Shown: piece by piece, positions 7,077 to 13,876 of the stretch
How the letters are laid out: every line of letters begins with the position of its first letter
How positions within the stretch are numbered: position 1 is the stretch's first letter
Virus record (IMG/VR): IMGVR_UViG_3300025914_000046
Span: 1 to 25,528 of that record
Direction: 5' to 3' (one strand)
Source of the DNA: a virus
DNA: 25,528 bases
The notes under the pieces: model-generated
What the model saw: only the letters and a program-made list of their open reading frames with translations
Database searches by the model: none
What the model was told of the DNA's origin: nothing
Position numbers and translations under genes: made by a program

Positions 7077-7403
7077 ATGGTAACACGCAAGATAGACCAT
7101 AAAAAGGCTAAGGAAAAACAGCGGGACGCTACAATGCTAGATTTGTACCGTCAAGGGCTAACATATCCCCAGATAGGCGATCGCATAGGAATGACCGCAG
7201 AAGGCGTTCAAGCGCGAATTAGAACGCTCAAACAGCACGTTAAGAAACAGGAACCTACCCGCAGTTTGGAGGAATTGGAAGCACTCAGAAACCAAATCCG
7301 CGAACTCAGGAGTCAGGGTAAAGATATGTGGGAGATCGGTCGCGCGATCGGTATCACAAAACCTCAAGTTTACAGACATTTACAAGCAATGGGACTAATC
7401 TAA
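7077..7403 (+). CDS. Small protein with two helix-turn-helix domains
   Basis: The product has 108 residues. Residues 20-52 (L-Y-R-Q-G-L-T-Y-P-Q-I-G-D-R-I-G-M-T...V-Q-A-R-I-R-T-L) and 72-106 (L-R-S-Q-G-K-D-M-W-E-I-G-R-A-I-G-I-T-K-P-Q-V-Y-R) are two homeodomain-like or resolvase-type helix-turn-helix units. They are joined by a charged helix. The N-terminus is very basic. It is probably a DNA-binding regulator and could act on the near-palindrome at 7032-7047 in its own promoter region. A small terminase role is possible in principle, but the gene directly upstream of the large terminase is the better candidate for that. It is the first gene of a plus-strand cassette; its TAA overlaps the next ATG in TAATG. 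Confidence 0.8.
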   Translation: MVTRKIDHKKAKEKQRDATMLDLYRQGLTYPQIGDRIGMTAEGVQARIRTLKQHVKKQEPTRSLEELEALRNQIRELRSQGKDMWEIGRAIGITKPQVYRHLQAMGLI

Positions 7404-7765
7404 TGGATTTTTGGACTGGTGATGTCATATTGAGCGAGTTTTGTCAATTAGGCAGTTATTTTTTACCTGGCACTAATATTGTCAAAAAAGAATCTGCCAT
7501 ACACTATCAAATTAGAACTGAAGATGGGTTGATTGTTGATTTTTGCCGGGTTTACCATCACACTTATCAAGTACCAGGTTTTGAACCTAAAAACATTATT
7601 CCTCACCCTTTTCCTATGGAATCAATCTACTGTATTGGAGAAAAAATAATTGTTTCAGGCAAGGTAATTCAAGAAACACAATCTATCATTTTACTTGAGT
7701 GTACCGGAATATCAGATAGTACAGCACAACAACAAATTAAGATTGCAGCAGAGGAGAGTTTTTAA
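7403..7765 (+). CDS. Unknown protein, second gene of plus-strand cassette
   Basis: The frame stays open upstream to 7328, but the ATG at 7403 is chosen. It overlaps the TAA of the HTH gene in the sequence TAATG, which indicates termination-reinitiation. The upstream extension would overlap the HTH coding region by 75 bases. The product has 120 residues beginning M-D-F-W-T-G-D-V-I. It is strand-rich and aromatic, with H-Y-Q-I-R-T-E-D-G-L near 34-43 and no membrane segment. Motifs such as G-x-K-V-I-Q-E-T-Q-S-I-I-L-L-E suggest a small beta-barrel, but no family is recognised. Base composition is more AT-rich than the flanking terminase and portal genes, consistent with separate acquisition. Confidence 0.65.
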   Translation: MDFWTGDVILSEFCQLGSYFLPGTNIVKKESAIHYQIRTEDGLIVDFCRVYHHTYQVPGFEPKNIIPHPFPMESIYCIGEKIIVSGKVIQETQSIILLECTGISDSTAQQQIKIAAEESF

Positions 7766-8415
7766 TGTATCTGATAGGCAAAAAATATCTGACTTTCAAA
7801 ATTTCAAATTATTTTATCGGTGACGTGCTGCTTTATGTATCTCGAATTCCGAGACATGATTTTTTGTATGTTGAGCAAGCTTACCCTTCAAAACGTCCCG
7901 GAAAATTTGTCCTTATTAGCGATTTCATAATGGCTCACCACACAAACAAACTTAGAGCAAAAGCATCAGATTTTATATTTACGACTTTGGAATGGCGGGA
8001 CAATGTTTGTATCCGCAGTGCCATTGAAAACAACTTGATCGAAGATTTAAAATACAACATAGATCCTCGGATAGTCAATGGGGAAGTGTGGACAAATACT
8101 GATTACTCACTTAACAAACTTGTTAACCAAGACCCCAATCTTCTACCGTTTGAGGAATACCCAGAATTGCCTTATGGAGTAACTGAACTCCCACCTTATG
8201 CGCCTCGAAACCAAATGCTTTTAACACCTTTAAGACCCGCCCGTCCGGACATCAGATTCCCTACTATGTTTTTCCTTAGCCAACTGCGACAAAACAAACC
8301 TATTTCTATTAGTTTGTCGGACAAACCAGTACGATCGCGCCGCGCCGGAGGCGTCAGATTTAAACTTAAATATTCTCAAATTCCCCGCAGGGACTATGTA
8401 GATGACTTTTGCTAA
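7765..8415 (+). CDS. Unknown protein, third gene of plus-strand cassette
   Basis: The product has 216 residues. The ATG overlaps the previous TAA in TAATG, as at the first gene junction. The N-terminal half is strand-rich and aromatic (G-D-V-L-L-Y-V-S-R-I-P-R-H-D-F-L-Y near 19-35). The middle has a Pro/Tyr-rich stretch (about 130-150), and the C-terminus is basic (R-S-R-R-A-G-G-V-R-F-K near 191-201). No catalytic motif or transmembrane segment is evident. The last gene of the cassette ends 11 bp before a perfect 18-bp palindrome, which lies between this stop and the convergent terminase stop. Function unknown; a moron or anti-host role is inference from position only. Confidence 0.65.
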   Translation: MYLIGKKYLTFKISNYFIGDVLLYVSRIPRHDFLYVEQAYPSKRPGKFVLISDFIMAHHTNKLRAKASDFIFTTLEWRDNVCIRSAIENNLIEDLKYNIDPRIVNGEVWTNTDYSLNKLVNQDPNLLPFEEYPELPYGVTELPPYAPRNQMLLTPLRPARPDIRFPTMFFLSQLRQNKPISISLSDKPVRSRRAGGVRFKLKYSQIPRRDYVDDFC

Positions 8416-8425
8416 ATGTCTTACC

Positions 8426-8443
8426 ATTCCCAGCGCTGGGAAT
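8426..8443. repeat. 18-bp palindrome, perfect copy
   Basis: ATTCCCAGCGCTGGGAAT lies between convergent stop codons (8415 plus strand, 8452 minus strand). This placement fits a 3'-end or transcription-blocking role better than a promoter role. Confidence 0.95.
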
Positions 8444-8451
8444 GATTAATC

Positions 8452-9906
8452 CTAATAGGTCGGGTGTTGGAACGGTCGCCCGACTTTGCCGTCTACGATA
8501 TCTCGGTTGTGAACGAGATCGATACAGGCGAACGCCGCTGCCATTGCCATAATAGTGTCGTCATGCTCGGCGATCGCCCTTCGTTCTTCTTTCGAGAATT
8601 TTTTCATTTCAGAAACGCCAGCCCAAGTTTTAGGAAATTCGATTGTTTCTTCCTCTACCATTAGGGCAAGGCGATCGGTATTGATAATTTTGCTTGACTT
8701 AGTGCTTAACACTTTTTGAATGTTAAGTCCGGGCAATTTTTCCTGTATGTTCTCACAAACTACAGTCCCGCCCGAGTTACTTTCGATGCCAACAATCAGC
8801 TCCGGATACCGCCTAAAATAGGGCGCAAGCGCTCGAATTGATGTCGAGACAGGAGTGTTGTTTTTCCTGTATTCATACGCCAATTTATAAGGGACGCAGC
8901 TCACATCCCAAGCTTGCGCGACAAAGAAATCAGTACCGCCATAATTCGGGTCAATTCCCCACAAGTAGCGGCGTCCGTGGACGGGTAGAGCGAACGAGCC
9001 GATCGCGCACTTATCAACTTTTTCGGAATTGAATAACATTGCCTCTGCTTTTTTGACGTGCCAGTTTCCGTGCAGCAAACGATCGCGGTTGATGCTGTCT
9101 TGTGCCTGTAAATTCGCCACATAACCCGGGTCTGCTGCTAACAATGAAGGGTTATCGGCGATCGTCGCGCCAATAAATGTAAAGCTTTTAGGAAGGCATT
9201 CCCAGTTACCAGAATCGGGGAATCTTTCTTTTAACTCTTCAGGAGTATCGCCCCAAATAACAACATCATCTTTGACAATAAAGTACCTGATAACACCTAT
9301 TTTTTCGGGGTCAGGATACCCATCTTTGCCTATCCACCAAGCCACCAATACAGCAACCCAACTGTCTGCATCTGGGTTGCAGGTTGCTATCATTTTAGGT
9401 TTGAATCCGTGGGGCGATCGCAACCTAGAAAGCAAGTAAAAAAACTGTTTTTTTGTAAAGTGAGTTACCTCATCAAAACCGATGAAGGGCAATTGAGCGC
9501 CCTGCCAATCATCAAGGTCTTTTTCATGCTGCAAGTGAGAGAACCTGACGGTTGCTCCCGATGGGAATGTCCACTCTAGGCGCGTTTGATGTGCCTTTGC
9601 GCCCCTCATGGGATACCAACGCATAGATTCATCCCACAGCCCGCCCTCGTTCATTATTTCCGGGTACGTGCGACGCAAAATTACACCGCTGTACTTGCCG
9701 TTACCCGTTAGCTTCGCCGCAGCCCAAATCAGAGCGGTACTCTTACCCGGGCCCGCGCCCCCGCCAAACACAATCACGTCCGCCTCTGATGTCAGCATCA
9801 TTTTTTGTTTGGGATGAGGCGGCGGAAAAGGCGATATTTTTTTACGTTTTGCGCGGTTAGCCTCTGCCTGTTTTTTAAGGGCGAGCGCTTTAGCTAGGGT
9901 TGGCAT
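8452..9906 (-). CDS. terL: Terminase large subunit (ATPase-nuclease)
   Basis: The product has 484 residues. It is the packaging motor that cuts concatemers and drives DNA through the portal. Walker A G-G-G-A-G-P-G-K-S is at 48-56. Walker B P-F-I-G-F-D-E is at 140-146, with D145 and E146 coordinating Mg and hydrolysing ATP. The coupling motif A-T-C-N-P-D is near 174-179. The RNase H-like nuclease begins with W-G-I-D-P-N-Y-G-G-T-D, giving candidate Asp319. A second acidic site is in E-H-D-D-T-I-M-A-M near 450. The length is normal for the family. It overlaps the upstream gene by 17 bp, which supports that gene being the small subunit. Palindrome 8426-8443 follows the stop. Confidence 0.93.
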   Translation of the reverse strand: MPTLAKALALKKQAEANRAKRKKISPFPPPHPKQKMMLTSEADVIVFGGGAGPGKSTALIWAAAKLTGNGKYSGVILRRTYPEIMNEGGLWDESMRWYPMRGAKAHQTRLEWTFPSGATVRFSHLQHEKDLDDWQGAQLPFIGFDEVTHFTKKQFFYLLSRLRSPHGFKPKMIATCNPDADSWVAVLVAWWIGKDGYPDPEKIGVIRYFIVKDDVVIWGDTPEELKERFPDSGNWECLPKSFTFIGATIADNPSLLAADPGYVANLQAQDSINRDRLLHGNWHVKKAEAMLFNSEKVDKCAIGSFALPVHGRRYLWGIDPNYGGTDFFVAQAWDVSCVPYKLAYEYRKNNTPVSTSIRALAPYFRRYPELIVGIESNSGGTVVCENIQEKLPGLNIQKVLSTKSSKIINTDRLALMVEEETIEFPKTWAGVSEMKKFSKEERRAIAEHDDTIMAMAAAFACIDLVHNRDIVDGKVGRPFQHPTY

Positions 9907-10369
9907 TTTCTGATCCTTGCAGCAATAATCGGGGCGGTTCTTCCTCTACGTCGATTGTTTCCCATAGCGGGGTTTCTTCCTCAACCTCTGCCGGAGCGAG
10001 TGCCATTGCACTAACTGAGACATCCCCTAAAATTTCAAATATACGCCCTAGTTCTCGCAGTTTTAACAGATCGCTTGTTGGCGCTTGCACTTCTTGCTGG
10101 ATCGCCGTTAAAACCGCAATTCCTGTCTCGTTTAAAACGCGCACCCAACCGCTAGCTAAATTTTTTCTGTATTGCCAGTAACTTCTAACCAGGTCGGGTC
10201 GCGCTTTGACTTTTTGACTGATGGCAACCTGCGATTTTACCGGAACACCAAAATGATGTTCCGCTGCTTTGGCTCCCTTGACATCGCGCATCGCTACAAG
10301 CTGGCAACACTGTTCGTCACTTAACTTTGGATATATGGGTCTATTCAAAAATGGATCTTTTTTAGCCAT
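9890..10369 (-). CDS. Probable terminase small subunit
   Basis: The product has 159 residues and is directly upstream of the large terminase, with a 17-bp overlap. The N-terminal part (L-S-D-E-Q-C-C-Q-L-V-A-M-R-D-V-K-G-A-K-A-A-E-H-H-F-G-V near 16-42) has the look of a helix-turn-helix that could recognise packaging sites. The middle is helical (90-125) and the C-terminal 30 residues are acidic and Pro-rich, suitable for contact with the large subunit. This order and size match terminase small subunits, but sequence motifs alone are not decisive. Upstream is an intrinsic terminator (10411-10441) with no consensus promoter between it and the ATG. Transcription may therefore depend on read-through. 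Confidence 0.65.
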   Translation of the reverse strand: MAKKDPFLNRPIYPKLSDEQCCQLVAMRDVKGAKAAEHHFGVPVKSQVAISQKVKARPDLVRSYWQYRKNLASGWVRVLNETGIAVLTAIQQEVQAPTSDLLKLRELGRIFEILGDVSVSAMALAPAEVEEETPLWETIDVEEEPPRLLLQGSENANPS

Positions 10370-10410
10370 CGGCTATTACCCCAAAACTAATTTTAGGTTA
10401 GCACGATCGA

Positions 10411-10441
10411 CAAAAAACGATCGCCTTTGGGGGCGATCGTT
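10411..10441 (-). terminator. Intrinsic terminator built from HIP1-type sequence
   Basis: On the minus strand ACGATCGCC (10440-10432) pairs with GGCGATCGT (10426-10418) around a 5-base loop and is followed by TTTTTT (10417-10412). It lies 29 bp after the stop of the SSB-like gene and ahead of the terminase genes, so it probably separates early from late transcription. Confidence 0.8.
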
Positions 10442-10469
10442 CATTGATGCAAGCAATATAATAACGAAG

Positions 10470-11579
10470 TTAGAAAGGGATATCAGAATCTGGTTGTATA
10501 ACGTGGCTTGGCGAAAATGCAGCTAACAAAGCTTGTTCTACCGCCTTAAATACTTCGTTATTTACTCCTTTTTTAGCCAATCCTCTTAGTCTAGAAACCA
10601 CTGAATGTTGAGGGTATTTTGACTCAATCAACTCTAGGGCTAAAGTACAAACAACTTGATTTTTAACGTTTATACTCAACTGGTCGAATTCAGTTGCACC
10701 CACTCGATCCAGCACTTTTTGCATCCGATCGCCATCAATTTTCTTATTGTTGACTATGTAAGCTTGATCGAGTGAAAGCATTATTTCAGAGTAAGCCATT
10801 CCTATTTCTTCCTCTGTCATGAATTCTTGATCGTTTTCCTGGGTTACGGCTTCGACTGTGCTATACGCCGTCGCTTGCAGCCCTCTGGGCGCGTTTGGAG
10901 GCTGTATTGGGTAACTTACGCCCGATCGCACGTTTTGACCTGTTGAACGTCCTGGTTGCTGTGTCTGGGCGGGTGTTCTGGTGCTGCTATTTCTGGTTTG
11001 TTCTTCCAGCGCATCATCATCCATAAACTCCGAATAACCCGGCACGTCTTCAAGCTTGACCTCACAGCCGTTGCACCTGCTAAGTACCCTGCGAATTATT
11101 TCTCGCCAATCGTGATCATTTCCACCCGGGAAATACGGCATTTCTACCCTGTTTGCAAACATATTGCAGTAGAGAATAGTGCCTGCATTTCTTGACTGGG
11201 TTCGCGTTGGATCTGCTGGTGTTGGGTTGATTCCTATCTTGCCTTTCAATTGCTCATCAGTCATTGCCGATAGCCCCCACAGCATCCCTTTACCAAATAA
11301 AGAGCTAAGACCCGTTTCAAAATGGTAGACCTGATCGTCTTCATCCGCCAGAATTAAAGCCATTTTCCAGCCTTCTTTGCCCCCGCGTTCTGCCTGGTAA
11401 ATACTCAAACCCAATAACCCGCCTTTGGCACTCTCGAAACTAGGGGAATCTATGTTTACGTTTCGACCATCTACTATTTTGTACCACAGCGAACCGTACT
11501 TTCGATTGCAGTAAATAACCGTTTTTCCCAGCCTGTAAGGTAAAAAACCCGATTTTTTCCTTTCTATTCCATCACTCAT
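10470..11579 (-). CDS. Putative single-stranded DNA-binding protein with SSB-type tail
   Basis: The frame is open to 11729, but the ATG at 11579 (MSDGIERKK...) is preferred because AGGAG lies 9 bases upstream and a promoter lies just beyond. The product has 369 residues. The N-terminal domain (about 1-120) has the alternation of an OB-fold phage SSB, with strands around W-Y-K-I-V-D-G, W-K-M-A-L-I-L-A-D-E-D-D-Q and H-F-E-T-G-L-S-S-L. A Thr/Gln/Pro-rich linker spans about 195-240. A helical domain (about 245-355) precedes the last residues P-D-S-D-I-P-F. D-I-P-F is the classical SSB tail that docks replication proteins. The helical insert is unusual for an SSB. A role in element replication or recombination fits the nearby replication genes; the family assignment is by pattern. 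Confidence 0.55.
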   Translation of the reverse strand: MSDGIERKKSGFLPYRLGKTVIYCNRKYGSLWYKIVDGRNVNIDSPSFESAKGGLLGLSIYQAERGGKEGWKMALILADEDDQVYHFETGLSSLFGKGMLWGLSAMTDEQLKGKIGINPTPADPTRTQSRNAGTILYCNMFANRVEMPYFPGGNDHDWREIIRRVLSRCNGCEVKLEDVPGYSEFMDDDALEEQTRNSSTRTPAQTQQPGRSTGQNVRSGVSYPIQPPNAPRGLQATAYSTVEAVTQENDQEFMTEEEIGMAYSEIMLSLDQAYIVNNKKIDGDRMQKVLDRVGATEFDQLSINVKNQVVCTLALELIESKYPQHSVVSRLRGLAKKGVNNEVFKAVEQALLAAFSPSHVIQPDSDIPF

Positions 11580-11602
11580 TGCTCGTGTCTCCTGTAAATT
11601 TC

Positions 11603-11665
11603 CTTTGTCTATTGATACTATACCATAACACGCCTGACAATTCCGAAAAAAACTAAAAAAAATTT
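11603..11665 (-). promoter_or_regulatory. Promoter of the SSB-like gene
   Basis: On the minus strand a T-rich tract (TTTTTTTTAGTTTTTTTC, an UP-element-like sequence) is followed by CGGAATTGTCA. The shared motif ATGGTATAGTATCAA (11626-11612) and then CAAAGGAAA follow. TTGTCA and TATCAA are spaced by 17 bp. A true ribosome site, CAGGAGA, comes after this, so CAAAGGAAA is probably not the ribosome site of this gene. Confidence 0.5.
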
Positions 11666-11727
11666 TGGGACTGTCCGATCGCCCGTGACAGCCCCGCTCA
11701 ATGCTAAAAATAAGAGCGATTGCTCTC

Positions 11728-11745
11728 ATTCCCAGCCCTGGGATT
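11728..11745. repeat. 18-bp palindrome, imperfect copy
   Basis: ATTCCCAGCCCTGGGATT has changes in the centre and in the right arm. It lies 8 bp after the stop codon of the antirepressor-like gene at 11754. Confidence 0.75.
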
Positions 11746-11753
11746 AACTTTAC

Positions 11754-12461
11754 TTAGATTTTAGGTAGCCTCAGTTGGTCGTTGCCCCCAAAGTGCCGAG
11801 CGTAGCCTATCTCAAAATCTTCGCGGGTCGGTGCGCCGTCTAAACACGCCACCAGCTCGCGTATATATGGGGTTAAACGCTTCTTGATGTCCTTGTTGAT
11901 GTATTGGTGAATTTTATCAGGTCGCACCCCGTTAACGGGCGGATTTAGCCTGTTAATTTTGCAGGCTTCCTCTGGCGTGAACTGCGAGTAGATGTACGTC
12001 CAGTAAAACTGCGCCCCAAACCACTTAAAGGCGCGATCGCAGAAGTCCTTATCGTAGAACGCCTGCCACGGGTCGGGACGGTCAAGTATCCGCGAAAGCT
12101 TGTCTACCGGGGCGATCGCGTCGCTGGTCACTTTGTACCCTGCCAGTTGGTGCATATACACGGTCGCACCTACTTTGCCCATTGCCCGTGCTAGTTCTGG
12201 GTTATCCTCAAACAACCAATCAAAAACTAAGTCAGCGGGAATCAAGTGTACACCCTGTAATCCTCCTGGCGTCTGCACTTCAGCCTTTTTTAGGTCTTTT
12301 TTGTGAACCCCTTTGTAACCTCGACTTAAGCGATTGGCTAAAGCATTTTTGGCTAGATTTGCCATCCGTGAATACCCCGCTAAAGTGGCGAACGCTTCGC
12401 CCGTCTGCGTATTGATTACCAATTCGATGCCATTGCTGTCGTAACGTGTTAAACTTGTCAT
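11754..12461 (-). CDS. Antirepressor-like protein with P63C-type C-terminus
   Basis: The product has 235 residues from the ATG at 12461 (MTSLTRYDSNG...). The frame also allows a GTG at 12494, but that codon falls inside a strong 5' hairpin and neither start has a good ribosome site. The N-terminal part (I-E-L-V-I-N-T-Q-T-G-E-A-F-A-T...L-A-N-R-L-S near 10-50) resembles cyanobacterial phage antirepressor domains. These also carry the T-P-G-G-L-Q-G-V-H-L-I-P-A-D-L-V-F-D-W-L segment seen here near 64-83. The C-terminus (W-F-G-A-Q-F...R-P-D-K-I-H-Q-Y-I-N...R-L-T-P-Y-I-R-E-L...F-G-G-N-D-Q-L-R-L) resembles the P63C domain linked to phage antirepressors. It may relieve repression of the element. Domain names rest on memory of the families. 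Confidence 0.55.
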   Translation of the reverse strand: MTSLTRYDSNGIELVINTQTGEAFATLAGYSRMANLAKNALANRLSRGYKGVHKKDLKKAEVQTPGGLQGVHLIPADLVFDWLFEDNPELARAMGKVGATVYMHQLAGYKVTSDAIAPVDKLSRILDRPDPWQAFYDKDFCDRAFKWFGAQFYWTYIYSQFTPEEACKINRLNPPVNGVRPDKIHQYINKDIKKRLTPYIRELVACLDGAPTREDFEIGYARHFGGNDQLRLPKI

Positions 12462-12490
12462 AGGTTTGCTTAGTTGCGAGAAGTGAACTG

Positions 12491-12550
12491 CCACGGGTAA
12501 AAGGGACGTTTGCCCGTCCTTTGTGGCGTAAATATACTATACCACACCAC
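12491..12550 (-). promoter_or_regulatory. Promoter motif and 5' hairpin of the antirepressor-like gene
   Basis: On the minus strand the shared motif GTGGTATAGTATATT (12545-12531) is followed within 7 bases by CCACAAAGGACG. Together with CGTCCCTTT...GTGG this folds into a hairpin over 12526-12491, with stems CCAC/GTGG and AAAGGACG/CGTCCCTTT (one bulge). The AAAGGA element and the GTG at 12494 would both be paired, so translation from them would be blocked unless the hairpin opens. Confidence 0.5.
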
Positions 12551-13017
12551 TTTGAAGCTATCAGAAAAATAGAAAAAAAATTTTTGGAGGTCGCCCGATC
12601 GCGCCTTTTGCCCTCCCCCGCGCCTCTGGATGCAATGGGCTGTCTTGTCTTAATGCCTTGTTTTTATATATAAATGACAGCCTAGTGACAGCTAAAACCC
12701 TTGCACCGTACCGATTTACTCCCATCTGTGACAAAACTCGGACGATCAGACTGGATTTGCCGTTGCGGGGATTCCCGTTATGGGCGATCGGACAACTTAC
12801 TCCCATCTACTCGCCCGCGATCGGTGTGACTCGTCAACTTATTCTCTGATTGCTTGATAATTAGCCCCTGCTAGAAATAAGCAAGCTCGTCCGTTAAGGT
12901 TAAGGTATTATATTTTATTGCAAAAGTTTTTTTATTTTTGGCTTTTTCAAAATTATTCAAAATCATCAAAAATTAGCAAACCTAAGCAAATTTTTGCCTA
13001 GTTTTGAATTTTGCTTG

Positions 13018-13048
13018 GAGGGGGGGTCTAGGGGGGGGTGTCTGGGGG
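13018..13048 (+). repeat. G-run cluster, potential G-quadruplex
   Basis: Runs of G7 or more, G8 and G5 are separated by TCTA and TGTCT. The piece GGGGGTCTAGGGGG is shared with the second cluster at 13296-13327. At least four runs of three or more G on one strand allow quadruplex formation. Confidence 0.7.
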
Positions 13049-13099
13049 AAGCTATTTTGAAGCTAAAATAAATATGAAATTTGAAATTTGAAATTTGAA

Positions 13100-13166
13100 A
13101 ATTATTTTGTAATATTAATCAAGAAAATATTTTTTGATATTAATTAATGAAATATTTTATAATATT
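13100..13166 (+). repeat. 67-bp AT-rich direct repeat, copy A
   Basis: Matches 13191-13257 at 65 of 67 positions, with differences at repeat positions 50 (G/A) and 60 (A/G). The period is 91 bp. It contains TAATATTAATCAAGAAAATA and TTAATTAAT segments. It is flanked by G-run clusters on both sides. Confidence 0.9.
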
Positions 13167-13190
13167 AATTAATTTTGTTATTAATTAAGA

Positions 13191-13257
13191 AATTATTTTG
13201 TAATATTAATCAAGAAAATATTTTTTGATATTAATTAATAAAATATTTTGTAATATT
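13191..13257 (+). repeat. 67-bp AT-rich direct repeat, copy B
   Basis: Second copy of the repeat at 13100-13166. The 24-bp spacer between the copies is itself TTAATTAA-rich. Confidence 0.9.
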
Positions 13258-13295
13258 TTCTTAATTAATTTAAGCTTCAATATCAAAAAAAGCTT

Positions 13296-13327
13296 TAGGG
13301 GGGGTCTAGGGGGGAGGGTAGGGGGGT
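13296..13327 (+). repeat. Second G-run cluster, potential G-quadruplex
   Basis: Runs of G7, G6, G3 and G6 separated by TCTA, A and TA. It shares the piece GGGGGTCTAGGGGG with the cluster at 13018-13048. Complementary C-runs follow at 13554-13566 and 13575-13581. Confidence 0.7.
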
Positions 13328-13592
13328 AGCATATAGAAGCTACTCTAAGCTAAAATTCAAAAAAGTTTGATTCAAAATATTTTTTTGCAATTTTTGTAAA
13401 TTTTTTGTAATTTTTAGCAAAATTTGCAAATTTTTAGCAAAAAAGCAAAATATTATATTAATTAATGAAATTTCTTAATTATATATATTAATATAATTTT
13501 CTTTTTCAAACTTAAGTTTTGAATTTTCTTTTTTAATTTTCGTTTCATAATAGCCCCCCTCCCCCTACACTATAGCCCCCCATAGAGCCTAT

Positions 13593-13817
13593 ATGCCACC
13601 TACCTATGACCATTATACGTGCCTCCTTATAGGCTATGGCTGCCTAGGTATAGCCTATATACTACTAAGTCTAGCCTATATATGCCTCGACTATGACTAT
13701 AGTAGGCGACAATACAAGCGCACCTATTGGCTTATAGGCTACTTCTATATAGGACTAGCCATAGGCTACCTATACCTAACCTTTCGATTCCTATCGCCTT
13801 GTGCTATGTCTCGATAG
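13593..13817 (+). CDS. Possible two-helix membrane protein
   Basis: The frame encodes 74 residues with two hydrophobic segments, about 9-32 (C-L-L-I-G-Y-G-C-L-G-I-A-Y-I-L-L) and 46-68 (W-L-I-G-Y-F-Y-I-G-L-A-I-G-Y-L). They are joined by a charged loop, D-Y-S-R-R-Q-Y-K-R. Size and topology would suit a class II holin, but there is no adjacent lysin and no ribosome site. Codon use is extreme, dominated by TAT, ATA, CTA, GGC and GCC. The surrounding DNA, coding or not, shares the same CTATAGGC-like vocabulary, so the frame may be a by-product of base bias. It is the only plus-strand candidate in this half of the window. Confidence 0.3.
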   Translation: MPPTYDHYTCLLIGYGCLGIAYILLSLAYICLDYDYSRRQYKRTYWLIGYFYIGLAIGYLYLTFRFLSPCAMSR

Positions 13818-13876
13818 CCTAGCCTAGGTGCGCCATTAAGGCACGATCGCGCCTCCTAACGTACAATCTAGCCATC

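Larger units (their letters stand above)
12551..13592. other. Gene-free region, AT-rich with G-runs, candidate origin or control block
   Basis: No convincing gene is seen in more than 1 kb. The part at 12560-12640 contains a T-tract on the minus strand and HIP1-like sites, similar to the region upstream of the SSB-like gene. The part at 12640-12880 shows nothing I can assign. From about 12880 to 13550 the sequence becomes extremely AT-rich with TTAATTAA, AATATT and AGCAAA motifs. It also has a 7-bp tandem GAAATTT (3.5 units, about 13078-13100), a 67-bp direct repeat and two long G-runs. This composition is unlike the rest of the window and could be an origin, a partition locus or a recombination scar. 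Confidence 0.5.

Noticed and set aside
7077-7403. Small terminase subunit
   Set aside because: It has HTH domains, but the gene at 10369-9890 directly overlaps the large terminase on the same strand and fits better.
11580-11729. 50-residue N-terminal extension of the SSB-like protein
   Set aside because: It would span the promoter motif, T-tract and ribosome site that fit the ATG at 11579.
12561-12806. Minus-strand frame of 81 codons upstream of the antirepressor-like gene
   Set aside because: The translation is low in structure, ends in a poly-Phe tract made by the T-run, and has no ribosome site; the T-run belongs to a control region.
13018-13257. CRISPR-like array
   Set aside because: There are only two long copies of an AT-rich repeat, with a 24-bp spacer of similar composition and no cas genes.
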